DNA of 15,787 bases from JAZLIL01 sp045617405 (GCA_045617405.1 JAZLIL010000210.1:1-15787), one strand, 5' to 3'; shown: positions 1 through 6,475, numbered from the stretch's first letter. Numbers and translations are program-made. Notes: generated by a model from the sequence alone, not told the origin.

Positions 1-717
1 TTTCATCTTTGTCCGTCCCTCTCCGCCGTTGTAGCAGCGGGCTTCCATTGCCTTTGCGAGATCTCCGGCGCGGCGGAAGGCGCTGACATAGAGCGGCTCC
101 AGAATGGGTATCAGTGATTTCGCACGTGCAAAGATGTTTCCCGACTCAAAATCGGCTCCGCGAGCCTGCTGAGCCTTCATAATCTTGTCTGTCTCCTCAA
201 TCAGGATCGGAATAAAGCGAAGTGCGATTGACATCATCATTGCCATCTCATGAACAGGAACCTTTATATGCTTAAGAGGAGCAAAAATACGCTCCATCGC
301 ATCCGTGAGCTGATTCGGCGTGGTCGTAAAGGTCATCAGCGAAGTTCCCATCACAAGTGAAGCAAGCCTGAGCCCCATGAATAGCGCCATTTTTAGTCCC
401 TGATTGGTAATGGTGATTATCCCGAGGGAAACAAGCGTGACATCGCCCGGTGTAAGCATCAGGTTGAAGCACATAGTAAACAGTAACAAAAACAGAACAG
501 GCTTCAGGCCCTTGAATATGAACTTCACCGGCAGCTTTCCGAGAGCTATGACACCGGCTATATAACCTGTAGTCAGAATGTATCCGAAAAAGGTGTCGCC
601 AAAACAGAACATGGACACAATAAAAACAATTGTGCCGATGAACTTTACCCTTGGATCAAGGCTGTGTATTTTCGATTTTGCAGGATAGTACTGTCCTATC
701 GTAATATCTCTGATCAT
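1..717 (-). CDS. ecfT: ECF transporter transmembrane subunit EcfT (partial, C-terminus off the left edge)
   Basis: Membrane scaffold of energy-coupling factor importers; it joins two EcfA ATPases to exchangeable substrate-binding S proteins for vitamins or metals. The frame is open for 239 codons from the ATG at 717 to the window edge without a stop. Hydrophobic segments lie near residues 25-60, 70-88 and 108-130. The cytosolic coupling region follows, with the family's two Ala-Arg motifs: ARG at 185-187 and EARCYNGG at 225-232, the latter followed by EGRT. These are the helices that contact the ATPases. Family members are about 265 residues, so roughly 25 residues are missing. An AGGGA six bases upstream of the ATG is a modest ribosome site. 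It follows ecfA2 by 77 bp, the usual Firmicute order. Substrate cannot be told, because no S component is in view. Confidence 0.93.
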   Translation of the reverse strand, partial: MIRDITIGQYYPAKSKIHSLDPRVKFIGTIVFIVSMFCFGDTFFGYILTTGYIAGVIALGKLPVKFIFKGLKPVLFLLLFTMCFNLMLTPGDVTLVSLGIITITNQGLKMALFMGLRLASLVMGTSLMTFTTTPNQLTDAMERIFAPLKHIKVPVHEMAMMMSIALRFIPILIEETDKIMKAQQARGADFESGNIFARAKSLIPILEPLYVSAFRRAGDLAKAMEARCYNGGEGRTKMK

Positions 718-753
718 ATGTAATCCCTGCTGTTATATTATCTGATTCAATCC

Positions 754-787
754 GGACTCTTCCACGTTCGCATTTGTAAATGAGTCC
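754..787 (-). repeat. Inverted repeat in the ecfA2-ecfT gap
   Basis: GGACTC at 754-759 is matched by GAGTCC at 782-787, giving a 6-bp stem with a 22-nt loop in the transcript, inside the 77-bp spacer between ecfA2 and ecfT. A second small inverted repeat (CATTT/AAATG) overlaps the loop and one arm. There is no T-tract after it, so it is not an obvious terminator; it could be an RNA-stabilising or processing hairpin, or chance. Confidence 0.3.
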
Positions 788-794
788 TTCTCTT

Positions 795-1640
795 CTATTT
801 CAATTTTGAAAGAATTTCCCGTTTTGCATCCTCTACGGTGTAGATGTCGGTTCGTACAGGGAACCCTGCAGCCCTGAGTCCCGCCATACAGTATGTAACC
901 CGGGGTGCGGCAAGACCGATGCTCTCAAGCTCCTCGTAACGTGCGAAGACTTCCTCCCTGGTCCCGTCCATATAGACACTTCCGTGGTCAAGAACGATGA
1001 TCCTGTCAACGTAGTTCGCAACATCCTCCATGCTGTGGGAAACAAGTATGACAGTAATGCCGCGTTCCTTCCGGATTTTGGCTATCTCGTCGAGAATCTC
1101 GTCACGTCCCCGCGGATCGAGTCCGGCCGTAGGTTCATCGAGAATCAGAATCTCCGGTTGCATCGCAAGCACACCGGCTATTGCAACTCTTCTCTTCTGT
1201 CCGCCCGAGAGTTCAAACGGCGACGCATCAAGAAGATCCTCCCCTATTCCGACAGCCTTCAGTGCTTCGTAGGAACGAAGTTCCACATCAAGCTTCGGAA
1301 TCTTCAGGTTATTCGGTCCGAACTGAACATCCCTGATAACTGTCGTCTCAAACAACTGGTGCTCTGGATACTGGAACACAAGACCAACCTTGCTCCGAAG
1401 CTCCTTCATATTAAAATCACGGTCGTAGATGTCCTGCCCGTTGTAGTAAACGGTGCCTGACGTAGCCTTCAGGAGGCCGTTCATATGCTGGATAAGCGTC
1501 GACTTTCCGGAGCCCGTGTGTCCGATGAGACCGATGAACTGCCCGTCCGGAATCTGAAGGCTCACATTGTCAAGGCTCTTCGTTTCAAAGGCCATATGCT
1601 CATTATATATGTAATTCACTTTATCAAGAATAAGTGACAT
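795..1640 (-). CDS. ecfA2: ECF transporter ATPase EcfA2
   Basis: Second ATP-binding subunit of the ECF module; pairs with EcfA1 at the inner membrane face and drives uptake through EcfT. The 281-residue protein has a complete ABC set: Walker A GHTGSGKST at 40-48, Q-loop VFQYPEHQ with Gln90, signature LSGGQKRR at 144-151, Walker B ILILDEP ending in the catalytic Glu169, D-loop at 174-176 and switch His202 in VSHSM. All nucleotide-handling residues are present. It starts 3 bp after the ecfA1 stop, so the two ATPases are probably translated together. The assignment to A2 rests on position (second ATPase, before ecfT), as in Bacillus. A generic ABC ATPase is the only alternative and is made unlikely by the neighbours. 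Confidence 0.96.
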   Translation of the reverse strand: MSLILDKVNYIYNEHMAFETKSLDNVSLQIPDGQFIGLIGHTGSGKSTLIQHMNGLLKATSGTVYYNGQDIYDRDFNMKELRSKVGLVFQYPEHQLFETTVIRDVQFGPNNLKIPKLDVELRSYEALKAVGIGEDLLDASPFELSGGQKRRVAIAGVLAMQPEILILDEPTAGLDPRGRDEILDEIAKIRKERGITVILVSHSMEDVANYVDRIIVLDHGSVYMDGTREEVFARYEELESIGLAAPRVTYCMAGLRAAGFPVRTDIYTVEDAKREILSKLK

Positions 1641-1643
1641 TTT

Positions 1644-2495
1644 CTAACTCCTGACTGCCTTCTTCATTGCCTCGACAAACTCCGCTTCCGTCAGAATTCC
1701 GTCGGGAAGGTTAAGTCCCGCCTTTTTCAGTTCGAAGGCAAGTGCCGTAACCTGCGGAACCTCCAGGCTCAGATTCCGAAGTTCCTCAACTCTCGAGAAC
1801 ACCTCGCGCGGCGTGCCTTCCATGGCCACCTTACCCCTGTCCATAACAATGACTCTGTCAGCCCCGATAACTTCAGTCATGTAATGCGTAATAAGGATGA
1901 TTGTAATCCCCTCTGTCCGGTTGAGCTCGTGAATGGTTTCGATAACCTCCCTCCGCCCGGAAGGATCGAGCATGGCCGTAGGCTCGTCAAGCACAATACA
2001 TTTCGGTTTCATGGCAATGATGCCCGCAATCGCAACGCGTTGCTTCTGCCCGCCCGAGAGTCTCCCCGGTGAGTGTGAGGCATATGAAGTCATACCAACT
2101 GCTTCAAGCGCATTTGTCACCCGCGTACGGATTTCCTCCGTCGGGACTCCGAGATTCTCAGGTCCGAAACCGACATCCTCCTCTACCACCGTAGCAATAA
2201 TCTGGTTGTCGGGATTCTGAAAGACCATTCCTGCTCTCTGCCTCACGTCAAGCGTTTTGGAGCGGTCGGATGTGTTAATTCCGTCTACGAAGATTGTTCC
2301 GCCGGTCGGATAAAGCAGTGCGTTTACATGCTTCGCAAACGTTGACTTTCCCGATCCGTTGTGTCCGAGGACAGCAACAAAATCACCCTTTTTGACATGT
2401 ATATTAACACCGTCAAGAGCAGTCTGAATGCCCTCCACATTTCCTTCTTCGTCACGGCGTATATATTCAAATTTCAATTCTTTAGTATTAATCAT
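1644..2495 (-). CDS. ecfA1: ECF transporter ATPase EcfA1
   Basis: First ATPase of the ECF importer module. With the ATG at 2495 it is 283 residues, a normal family length. Walker A GHNGSGKST lies at 44-52, Q-loop Gln93 in VFQNPDNQ, signature LSGGQKQR at 146-153, Walker B with catalytic Glu171 (VLDEP), and switch His204 in ITHYM. A TTG start at 2525 would add ten residues (to MQPAGTGYTA) that do not resemble the family's N-terminus, so I prefer the ATG. The ribosome site is weak: CGGGA about ten bases upstream, unlike the strong GGAGG of the ribosomal genes. It lies 193 bp after rplQ, beyond a strong terminator, so it needs either read-through or its own promoter. Confidence 0.95.
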   Translation of the reverse strand: MINTKELKFEYIRRDEEGNVEGIQTALDGVNIHVKKGDFVAVLGHNGSGKSTFAKHVNALLYPTGGTIFVDGINTSDRSKTLDVRQRAGMVFQNPDNQIIATVVEEDVGFGPENLGVPTEEIRTRVTNALEAVGMTSYASHSPGRLSGGQKQRVAIAGIIAMKPKCIVLDEPTAMLDPSGRREVIETIHELNRTEGITIILITHYMTEVIGADRVIVMDRGKVAMEGTPREVFSRVEELRNLSLEVPQVTALAFELKKAGLNLPDGILTEAEFVEAMKKAVRS

Positions 2496-2531
2496 GGCAG
2501 TATATCCCGTACCTGCAGGTTGCAAGCCTGT

Positions 2532-2625
2532 CTTTTCCCGGTTGCTGTCTTACCTTGCCGGTCGCTTTTCCCGGTTGCTGTCTTACTTTGCCGGTCGCTT
2601 TTCTCGGTTGCTGTCTTTCTATTCC
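2532..2625. repeat. Tandem 33-bp repeat, about 2.8 copies
   Basis: Three head-to-tail units start at 2532, 2565 and 2598, exactly 33 bp apart. Units 1 and 2 differ at a single position (C/T at the sixteenth base of each CGGTTGCTGTCTTAC core). Unit 3 diverges over its last third and ends against the T-tract of the rplQ terminator. The array occupies most of the rplQ-ecfA1 intergenic region. No convincing gene covers it on either strand. It probably arose by slippage or unequal recombination; a binding-site function is possible but unsupported. Confidence 0.9.
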
Positions 2626-2655
2626 AAAAAGCCACCGCTTTCGCGGTGGCCTTTA
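2624..2655 (-). terminator. Intrinsic terminator after rplQ
   Basis: On the minus strand GCCACCGC pairs perfectly with GCGGTGGC (2643-2650 and 2631-2638) around a GAAA tetraloop, followed at once by TTTTT (2626-2630). The preceding AAAG can extend the stem by pairing with the T-tract. It lies 33 bp after the rplQ stop and marks the end of the ribosomal supercluster transcript. Confidence 0.95.
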
Positions 2656-2688
2656 TTCATTATTTTACGAAAGAAATCGTCATCAGCA

Positions 2689-3225
2689 TTAAACTAACTC
2701 AATGATAACTTCCATAGCTGCATCGCCCTTGCGGGGTCCGATCTTCACCATACGGGTGTATCCGCCTGCACGATTAACGTACTTGGGTGCGATCTCGTTG
2801 AAAAGCTTGTCAGCCATGTTAATCTTCTTTGTGCCCTTCTTCTTGCCTTCTGCATCGGTAGGAACTTCCGTGATGTCATAGAGGTAAGCATTCATAAGTC
2901 TTCTTGCATGAAGTCTTGAGGGAGCATCCTTGGTGATTGACTTTGTCACTGTATCAAAAACATCAACCTTCTTGCCATCAACAACTTCCTTAACACGCTT
3001 GCCGTTCTTGTCCTTGCGGGCAACCTTGGCTTCAACTGAAACAGTTTCGAAATTATCCTTTTCCTTAACTGCAAGTGTGATATACTTCTCAGCGATCCTG
3101 CGGATCTCCTTAGCCTTTGTTTCGGTGGTTACGATCTTGCCGTGGTAAAGCAGCTGTGTAACCTGATTTCTTAACAGAGCCTTTCTCTGGGCTGCTGTTC
3201 TTCCAAGCTTTCTGTAGCCGGCCAT
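2689..3225 (-). CDS. rplQ: 50S ribosomal protein L17, enlarged form
   Basis: Large-subunit protein placed at the nascent chain exit side of the 50S subunit. The N-terminal signature MAGYRKLGRTAAQRKALLRN and C-terminal block GGYTRMVKIGPRKGDAA...VIIELV are clearly L17. At 178 residues it is much longer than the roughly 120 residues common in bacteria. The extra length is a charged, lysine-rich segment at about 55-103, between LAVKE and LHARRLMNAY, plus a shorter one near 122-136. Base use in the segment looks like that of the rest of the gene and the frame is intact. Last gene of the alpha operon, 20 bp after rpoA, with a strong SD, and followed by a terminator. Confidence 0.97.
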   Translation of the reverse strand: MAGYRKLGRTAAQRKALLRNQVTQLLYHGKIVTTETKAKEIRRIAEKYITLAVKEKDNFETVSVEAKVARKDKNGKRVKEVVDGKKVDVFDTVTKSITKDAPSRLHARRLMNAYLYDITEVPTDAEGKKKGTKKINMADKLFNEIAPKYVNRAGGYTRMVKIGPRKGDAAMEVIIELV

Positions 3226-3245
3226 GTTAGTTCCTCCTATCTGTA

Positions 3246-4205
3246 TTAGCCTTCTTCATTCATAAGCGATAAATTGAGTTCTTTCAGCTTAGCCTGAACC
3301 TCTTCAAGTGACTTATGTCCAAGATTACGAACCTTGAGCATGTCATCAAGAGTCTTGTTGGTAAGCTCCTCAACAGTATTGATACCTGCTCTCTTAAGGC
3401 AGTTATACGAACGAACCGAAAGCTCAAGCTCATCAATACTCATCTCGAGAACCTTAACCTTCTCGCCGCTTTCCTTCTCAGGCATAACCTCGATGGTCTT
3501 TGCGTTCTCAGAAAGATCGATAAATGAGTTAAGATGTGCACTGAGCACCTTTGCTGCAAGGCTGACTGCCTCGTCGGGTGCAAGTGTTCCGTTCGTGAAA
3601 ACATCAAGGGTGAGCTTGTCAAAATCAGTAACCTGACCTACACGTGTGTCTTCAACAGTAAGATTTACTCTTTCAACAGGTGTGTAGATTGAATCAACCG
3701 GAATAACACCGAGAGGAAAATCCTCCGACTTATTCTTATCTGCACTGACATAACCTCTGCCCTTTGTAATCGTTAATTCCATCTCGAAGCGGCTGTCTGC
3801 GCCACCGTTAAGTGTTGCAATAACCTGATCGGGATTTAAGATTTCAATATCAGAATCAGCCTTTATATCACGAGCTGTGACAACGCCTTCACCCTCAAAT
3901 TCGATGAATGCTGTCTTGGGTTCATCACTGCTGCTGTTGTTCTTGATTGCAAGGCTCTTGATGTTCATAATGATCTCTGTAACATCTTCCTTAACTCCGG
4001 GAAGTCCCGAGAACTCGTGAACAACGCCATCAATCTTTACACGGCTCACAGCTGCGCCGGGAAGAGAAGAGAGCATGATTCTTCTTAATGAATTACCAAG
4101 AGTAATTCCGTAGCCTCTCTCAAGGGGCTCACAAACGAAACGACCATATCTCTTGTCCTCGGAAATCTCTGCGATTTCGATTGTAGGTTTTTCAAAATCA
4201 AACAT
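3246..4205 (-). CDS. rpoA: DNA-directed RNA polymerase subunit alpha
   Basis: Alpha subunit of RNA polymerase; the dimer nucleates core assembly and the C-terminal domain contacts UP elements and activators. The 319 residues divide into an N-terminal assembly domain (about 1-230, with GYGITLGNSLRRIMLSSLPG at 31-50), an acidic/lysine linker (about 235-252) and the C-terminal domain (about 253-314). DNA-contact residues Arg265 and Asn268 sit in SVRSYNCLKRAGI, at the same numbering as in E. coli. It lies 29 bp after rpsD and 20 bp before rplQ, the standard alpha operon position, with AAGGAGGG upstream of the ATG. Confidence 0.99.
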   Translation of the reverse strand: MFDFEKPTIEIAEISEDKRYGRFVCEPLERGYGITLGNSLRRIMLSSLPGAAVSRVKIDGVVHEFSGLPGVKEDVTEIIMNIKSLAIKNNSSSDEPKTAFIEFEGEGVVTARDIKADSDIEILNPDQVIATLNGGADSRFEMELTITKGRGYVSADKNKSEDFPLGVIPVDSIYTPVERVNLTVEDTRVGQVTDFDKLTLDVFTNGTLAPDEAVSLAAKVLSAHLNSFIDLSENAKTIEVMPEKESGEKVKVLEMSIDELELSVRSYNCLKRAGINTVEELTNKTLDDMLKVRNLGHKSLEEVQAKLKELNLSLMNEEG

Positions 4206-4234
4206 AGTTTAGAACCCTCCTTTTTCAGTAACTC

Positions 4235-4834
4235 CTACTTGGAGTACAGCTCGACGATAAGCATCGGATCAACAGGAATATCGATCATCTGATCTCTTGA
4301 AGGAAGCTCCTTAACTGTTCCTGTAAGATTCTCCTTGTCTGCCTCTAACCATGCAGGAACTGTTCTTCCGCCGGTAACTTCAAGGATATCCTTATATCTC
4401 TGTGCTGACTTAGCCTTTTCCTTAATGGAGATAACATCTCCGGCCTTTACTGTATATGAAGGAATGTTTACGCACTTGCCGTTAACAAGTATATGCTTGT
4501 GGTCTACAACCTGTCTTGCTTCCTTTCTTGTTCTTCCGAAACCAAGACGGAAAACTACGTTGTCAAGACGTGTCTCAAGGAGGATCATAAGATTGTCACC
4601 TACGGTGCCGTTCTTCATCTTCTGAGCCTTGAGGAAGTTGTTGTGGAAAGGCTTCTCAAGTACACCATAGATGAACTTTGCCTTCTGCTTCTCTCTTAAC
4701 TGTAAACCATACTCTGAAACCTTCTTACCCTGACGAGCGAAGGATCTGTTTGACTTCTTCTCGATACCGAGTACATAGGGCTCAATACCAAGAGATCTGC
4801 ACTTCTTTAAAACGGGGCTCATATCTCTAGCCAT
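4235..4834 (-). CDS. rpsD: 30S ribosomal protein S4 (zinc-free form)
   Basis: Primary assembly protein that binds the five-way junction in the 5' domain of 16S rRNA; in several bacteria it also represses its own operon. The 199-residue protein carries SEYGLQLREKQKAKFIYG near 40-57, and an S4 RNA-binding domain from about residue 91 (RLDNVVFRLGFGRTRKEARQ) through about 155. It ends in LIVELYSK, the usual S4 tail. Only one cysteine (Cys12) occurs near the N-terminus, so the zinc knuckle of the other S4 form is absent. In Bacillus rpsD is elsewhere in the genome; here it is between rpsK and rpoA, so an S4-responsive leader ahead of rpsM would be logical. Confidence 0.98.
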   Translation of the reverse strand: MARDMSPVLKKCRSLGIEPYVLGIEKKSNRSFARQGKKVSEYGLQLREKQKAKFIYGVLEKPFHNNFLKAQKMKNGTVGDNLMILLETRLDNVVFRLGFGRTRKEARQVVDHKHILVNGKCVNIPSYTVKAGDVISIKEKAKSAQRYKDILEVTGGRTVPAWLEADKENLTGTVKELPSRDQMIDIPVDPMLIVELYSK

Positions 4835-4851
4835 TCTATTCTACCTCCTGA

Positions 4852-5253
4852 TTAGACTCTTCTACGCTTAGGCGGTCTGCATCCGTTGTGAGGAACGGGT
4901 GTAACATCCTTGATGCTGGTTACTTCGATTCCGCATGCCTGAAGTGCACGGATTGCAGCTTCACGACCTGAACCGGGTCCCTTAACCATTACGTCAACGC
5001 TCTTTAAACCGTGAACAACTGCAGCTTTTGCTGCTGTCTCAGCTGCCATCTGAGCTGCGTAGGGAGTTGACTTTCTTGAACCTCTGAAACCAAGTCCGCC
5101 GGCACTTGCCCATGAAATAGCGTTGCCCTCTGCGTCTGTCAGGGTTACGATTGTATTATTAAATGATGACTGGATATGTGCCTGTCCGCGGTCTATATTT
5201 TTCTTGACACGCTTCTTGGTCACTTTTTTTGCTGATGTTGTCTTCTTAGCCAT
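4852..5253 (-). CDS. rpsK: 30S ribosomal protein S11
   Basis: Platform protein of the 30S subunit, near the mRNA exit and the anti-SD helix. The 133-residue product has a lysine-rich N-terminus (MAKKTTSAKKVTKKRVKKN), the family block HIQSSFNNTIVTLTDAEGN, GFRGSRKSTPYAAQ in the middle and the invariant tail DVTPVPHNGCRPPKRRRV. Length is normal. It is second in the alpha operon, 19 bp after rpsM and 17 bp before rpsD, with a good SD before the ATG. Confidence 0.99.
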   Translation of the reverse strand: MAKKTTSAKKVTKKRVKKNIDRGQAHIQSSFNNTIVTLTDAEGNAISWASAGGLGFRGSRKSTPYAAQMAAETAAKAAVVHGLKSVDVMVKGPGSGREAAIRALQACGIEVTSIKDVTPVPHNGCRPPKRRRV

Positions 5254-5272
5254 TTAAACGTATCCTCCTGAA

Positions 5273-5641
5273 TTATTTCTTCTTGTTAGCAACAGTACGC
5301 TTCGGACCCTTTCTGGTTCTTGCGTTTGTCTTGGTCTTCTGTCCGCGAACAGGAAGCCCCTTTCTGTGACGGATTCCTCTGTAGCATCCAATTTCCTGAA
5401 GTCTCTTGATGTTCATGGCAACTTCACGACGAAGATCACCTTCTACCACAACCTCAGCTTCAATAATATCACGAATACGTCCAACTTCTTCGTCTGTAAG
5501 ATCCCTTACTCTTGTGTCAGGGTTAACATTTGCCTTGGCAAGGATCTTGTTCGAACTTGCTCTGCCGATTCCATAAATATAGGTAAGTCCGATTTCTACA
5601 CGCTTCTCTCTGGGTAAGTCGATACCACTTATACGAGCCAT
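5273..5641 (-). CDS. rpsM: 30S ribosomal protein S13
   Basis: Head protein of the 30S subunit that contacts the P-site tRNA and bridges to the 50S subunit. From the ATG at 5641 it is 122 residues: MARISGIDLPREKRVEIGLTYIYGIG at the N-terminus, and RHRKGLPVRGQKTKTNARTRKG in the basic tail. An in-frame extension to 5668 would add nine unrelated residues and would read through the ribosome site, so it is rejected. The GGAGG lies about ten bases before the ATG, right after a run of seven T. First gene after a 225-bp gap that holds a strongly folded leader RNA; regulation there is likely. Confidence 0.98.
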   Translation of the reverse strand: MARISGIDLPREKRVEIGLTYIYGIGRASSNKILAKANVNPDTRVRDLTDEEVGRIRDIIEAEVVVEGDLRREVAMNIKRLQEIGCYRGIRHRKGLPVRGQKTKTNARTRKGPKRTVANKKK

Positions 5642-5697
5642 ATTGCGTTTACCTCCGTAAAAAAACATTGTTGACAGTTACTTTTCAGCCGCTTTAA

Positions 5698-5760
5698 ACC
5701 GTGACGGCATGCGAAACTGCATCCGTTGAATGTCGCACATTCAGGGCTTTCGCCCACGGT
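5698..5760 (-). promoter_or_regulatory. Candidate structured leader RNA of the rpsM operon (four-way junction)
   Basis: In the transcript, ACCGT(G) at 5760-5755 can pair with (C)ACGGT at 5703-5698. Three hairpins fill the space between with almost no unpaired bases: GGGC-GAAA-GCCC (5755-5744), TGAATGT-GCG-ACATTCA (5743-5727) and CGGATGC-AGTTTC-GCATgCCG (5725-5705, one bulged base). One base pair is shared between the closing helix and the first hairpin. The fold ends about 57 nt before the rpsM ATG. S4 (rpsD) is encoded two genes downstream, and S4 recognises multi-way junctions in 16S rRNA, so an S4 autoregulatory leader is the leading idea. The pairing is seen; the function is inferred. Confidence 0.7.
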
Positions 5761-5770
5761 ATCACAAATT

Positions 5771-5824
5771 CTTTGCGCCACTAACCGCGGTGTGATGATC
5801 ACCGTTATTACAGTCGGTGCAAAG
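5771..5824 (-). promoter_or_regulatory. Upstream domain of the rpsM leader, with alternative pairings
   Basis: CTTTGC (5824-5819) pairs with GCAAAG (5776-5771). Inside, TAACGGTG (5807-5800) can pair with CACC-GTTA (5792-5782, three-base bulge) around a seven-base loop. Alternatively the same CGGTG can pair with CACCG just upstream (5819-5815), which would disrupt the first choice and the outer helix. Mutually exclusive pairings next to a second folded domain are typical of regulated leaders, but this rests on base pairing alone. Confidence 0.45.
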
Positions 5825-5866
5825 TTGTAACACAGAAAGCAAGTGCTATTCTATATAAATGGAATA

Positions 5867-5980
5867 TCAGCCTTGTCTTTGCTTGTGTTTCGGGTTCTCA
5901 CAGATGACTCTGATTGTGCCCTTTCTTCTGATGATTTTGCACTTTTCGCAAATCGGTTTTACTGAAGATCTAACCTTCAT
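5867..5980 (-). CDS. rpmJ: 50S ribosomal protein L36 (zinc-ribbon form)
   Basis: Smallest large-subunit protein, which stabilises the L7/L12-side rRNA fold. Reading the minus strand from the ATG at 5980 gives 37 residues beginning MKVRSSVKPICEKC and ending NPKHKQRQG before TGA. The zinc ligands Cys11, Cys14, Cys27 and His32 are all present, so this is the zinc-binding form. AAGGAG lies seven bases before the chosen ATG; an ATG five bases earlier is out of frame and stops after two codons. The gene follows a good promoter candidate and precedes the rpsM leader, so it probably heads the alpha-operon transcript. Confidence 0.98.
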   Translation of the reverse strand: MKVRSSVKPICEKCKIIRRKGTIRVICENPKHKQRQG

Positions 5981-6059
5981 GCCATTACTCCTTTCAGTAA
6001 AAAATCTCGCTTTTTGCCGGAAATTCAGGCATGGCGAATCGAAACCATGACAAAATAAC

Positions 6060-6111
6060 GGACAAAAAACAGTCCAATGTTGATGATAACATGGATATAT
6101 AATTAAAGCAA
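6060..6111 (-). promoter_or_regulatory. Candidate sigma-A promoter upstream of rpmJ
   Basis: On the minus strand TTGCTT (6111-6106) is followed after exactly 17 bp by TATCAT (6088-6083), with a TG one base ahead of it (TGT-TATCAT), an extended -10 element. Flanks are AT-rich. The -35 is weak (three of six) but the -10 is five of six. Transcription would start near 6076, just at a short GGAC/GTCC hairpin (6075-6060), leaving a leader of about 95 nt before rpmJ. The rest of the 267-bp infA-rpmJ gap shows no terminator or reading frame I can support. Confidence 0.6.
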
Positions 6112-6247
6112 GGAAAATTTTCGTAAAATGTAAAAACTTTCCCTACAATAATCCGATAAATGCTATTCGCAATCCGCTTCGCTGCTTGCTCATATAAAAG
6201 CGACCTCTTTTCCGATCTTTTCTGCCGCAGGCCGGATTCCTTAATTT

Positions 6248-6466
6248 CTACTTGTCTCTCCAGATAATGCGCCCCTTTGTAAGGTCATAGGGTGAAAGCT
6301 CAAGTGTTACCTTATCACCGGGAACGATCTTGATGAAGTTCATGCGAAGCTTTCCGCTGATGTGGGCAAGAACCCGGTGTCCGTTCTCAAGCTCAACCTG
6401 AAACATGGTATTTGGGAGCTTCTCAACTACTGTTCCTTCAATTTCTACAACATCAGATTTTGACAT
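6248..6466 (-). CDS. infA: Translation initiation factor IF-1
   Basis: Binds the A site of the 30S subunit during initiation together with IF2 and IF3. The 72-residue product is full length for the family: a single OB-fold beginning MSKSDVVEIEGTVVEKLPNT, with MFQVELENGHRVLAHISGKLR in the middle and YDLTKGRIIWRDK at the end. The SD (GAGGAGG) runs out of the map stop codon and ends only four bases before the ATG, so initiation is probably coupled to termination of map. No KOW-domain gene lies between map and infA, although some clostridia have one there. Confidence 0.99.
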   Translation of the reverse strand: MSKSDVVEIEGTVVEKLPNTMFQVELENGHRVLAHISGKLRMNFIKIVPGDKVTLELSPYDLTKGRIIWRDK

Positions 6467-6475
6467 GTTTCCTCC

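Noticed and set aside
718..794. Possible 8-codon leader peptide between ecfA2 and ecfT
   Set aside because: ATG to TGA exists, but there is no convincing ribosome site at the right distance and no repeated regulatory codon.
984..1460. 158-codon open frame on the plus strand opposite ecfA2
   Set aside because: It lies wholly antisense to a gene with all ABC motifs, has no recognisable domain and no placed ribosome site; a frame shadow.
2512..2521. Perfect 10-bp palindrome ACCTGCAGGT upstream of ecfA1
   Set aside because: Could be an operator half-pair or chance; a single short palindrome without a known regulator is too weak to call.
2361..2705. Plus-strand frame with an 11-residue repeated peptide (RSLFPVAVLPC-like)
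   Set aside because: The repetition comes only from the 33-bp DNA repeat being a multiple of three; it overlaps ecfA1 and the rplQ terminator and has no ribosome site.
5671..5699. TTGACA with a 17-bp spacer to TTAAAC on the plus strand
   Set aside because: The -10 is poor, it points away from all genes, and nothing codes on the plus strand beyond it. An antisense RNA to the rpsM leader is conceivable but unsupported.
6112..6247. Terminator after infA
   Set aside because: Short imperfect inverted repeats occur (for example around 6170-6190), but none is followed by a T-tract on the minus strand.
6467..6475. A KOW-domain ribosomal-like gene expected by some clostridia between map and infA
   Set aside because: Only nine bases separate the two genes here, so it is absent from this position.
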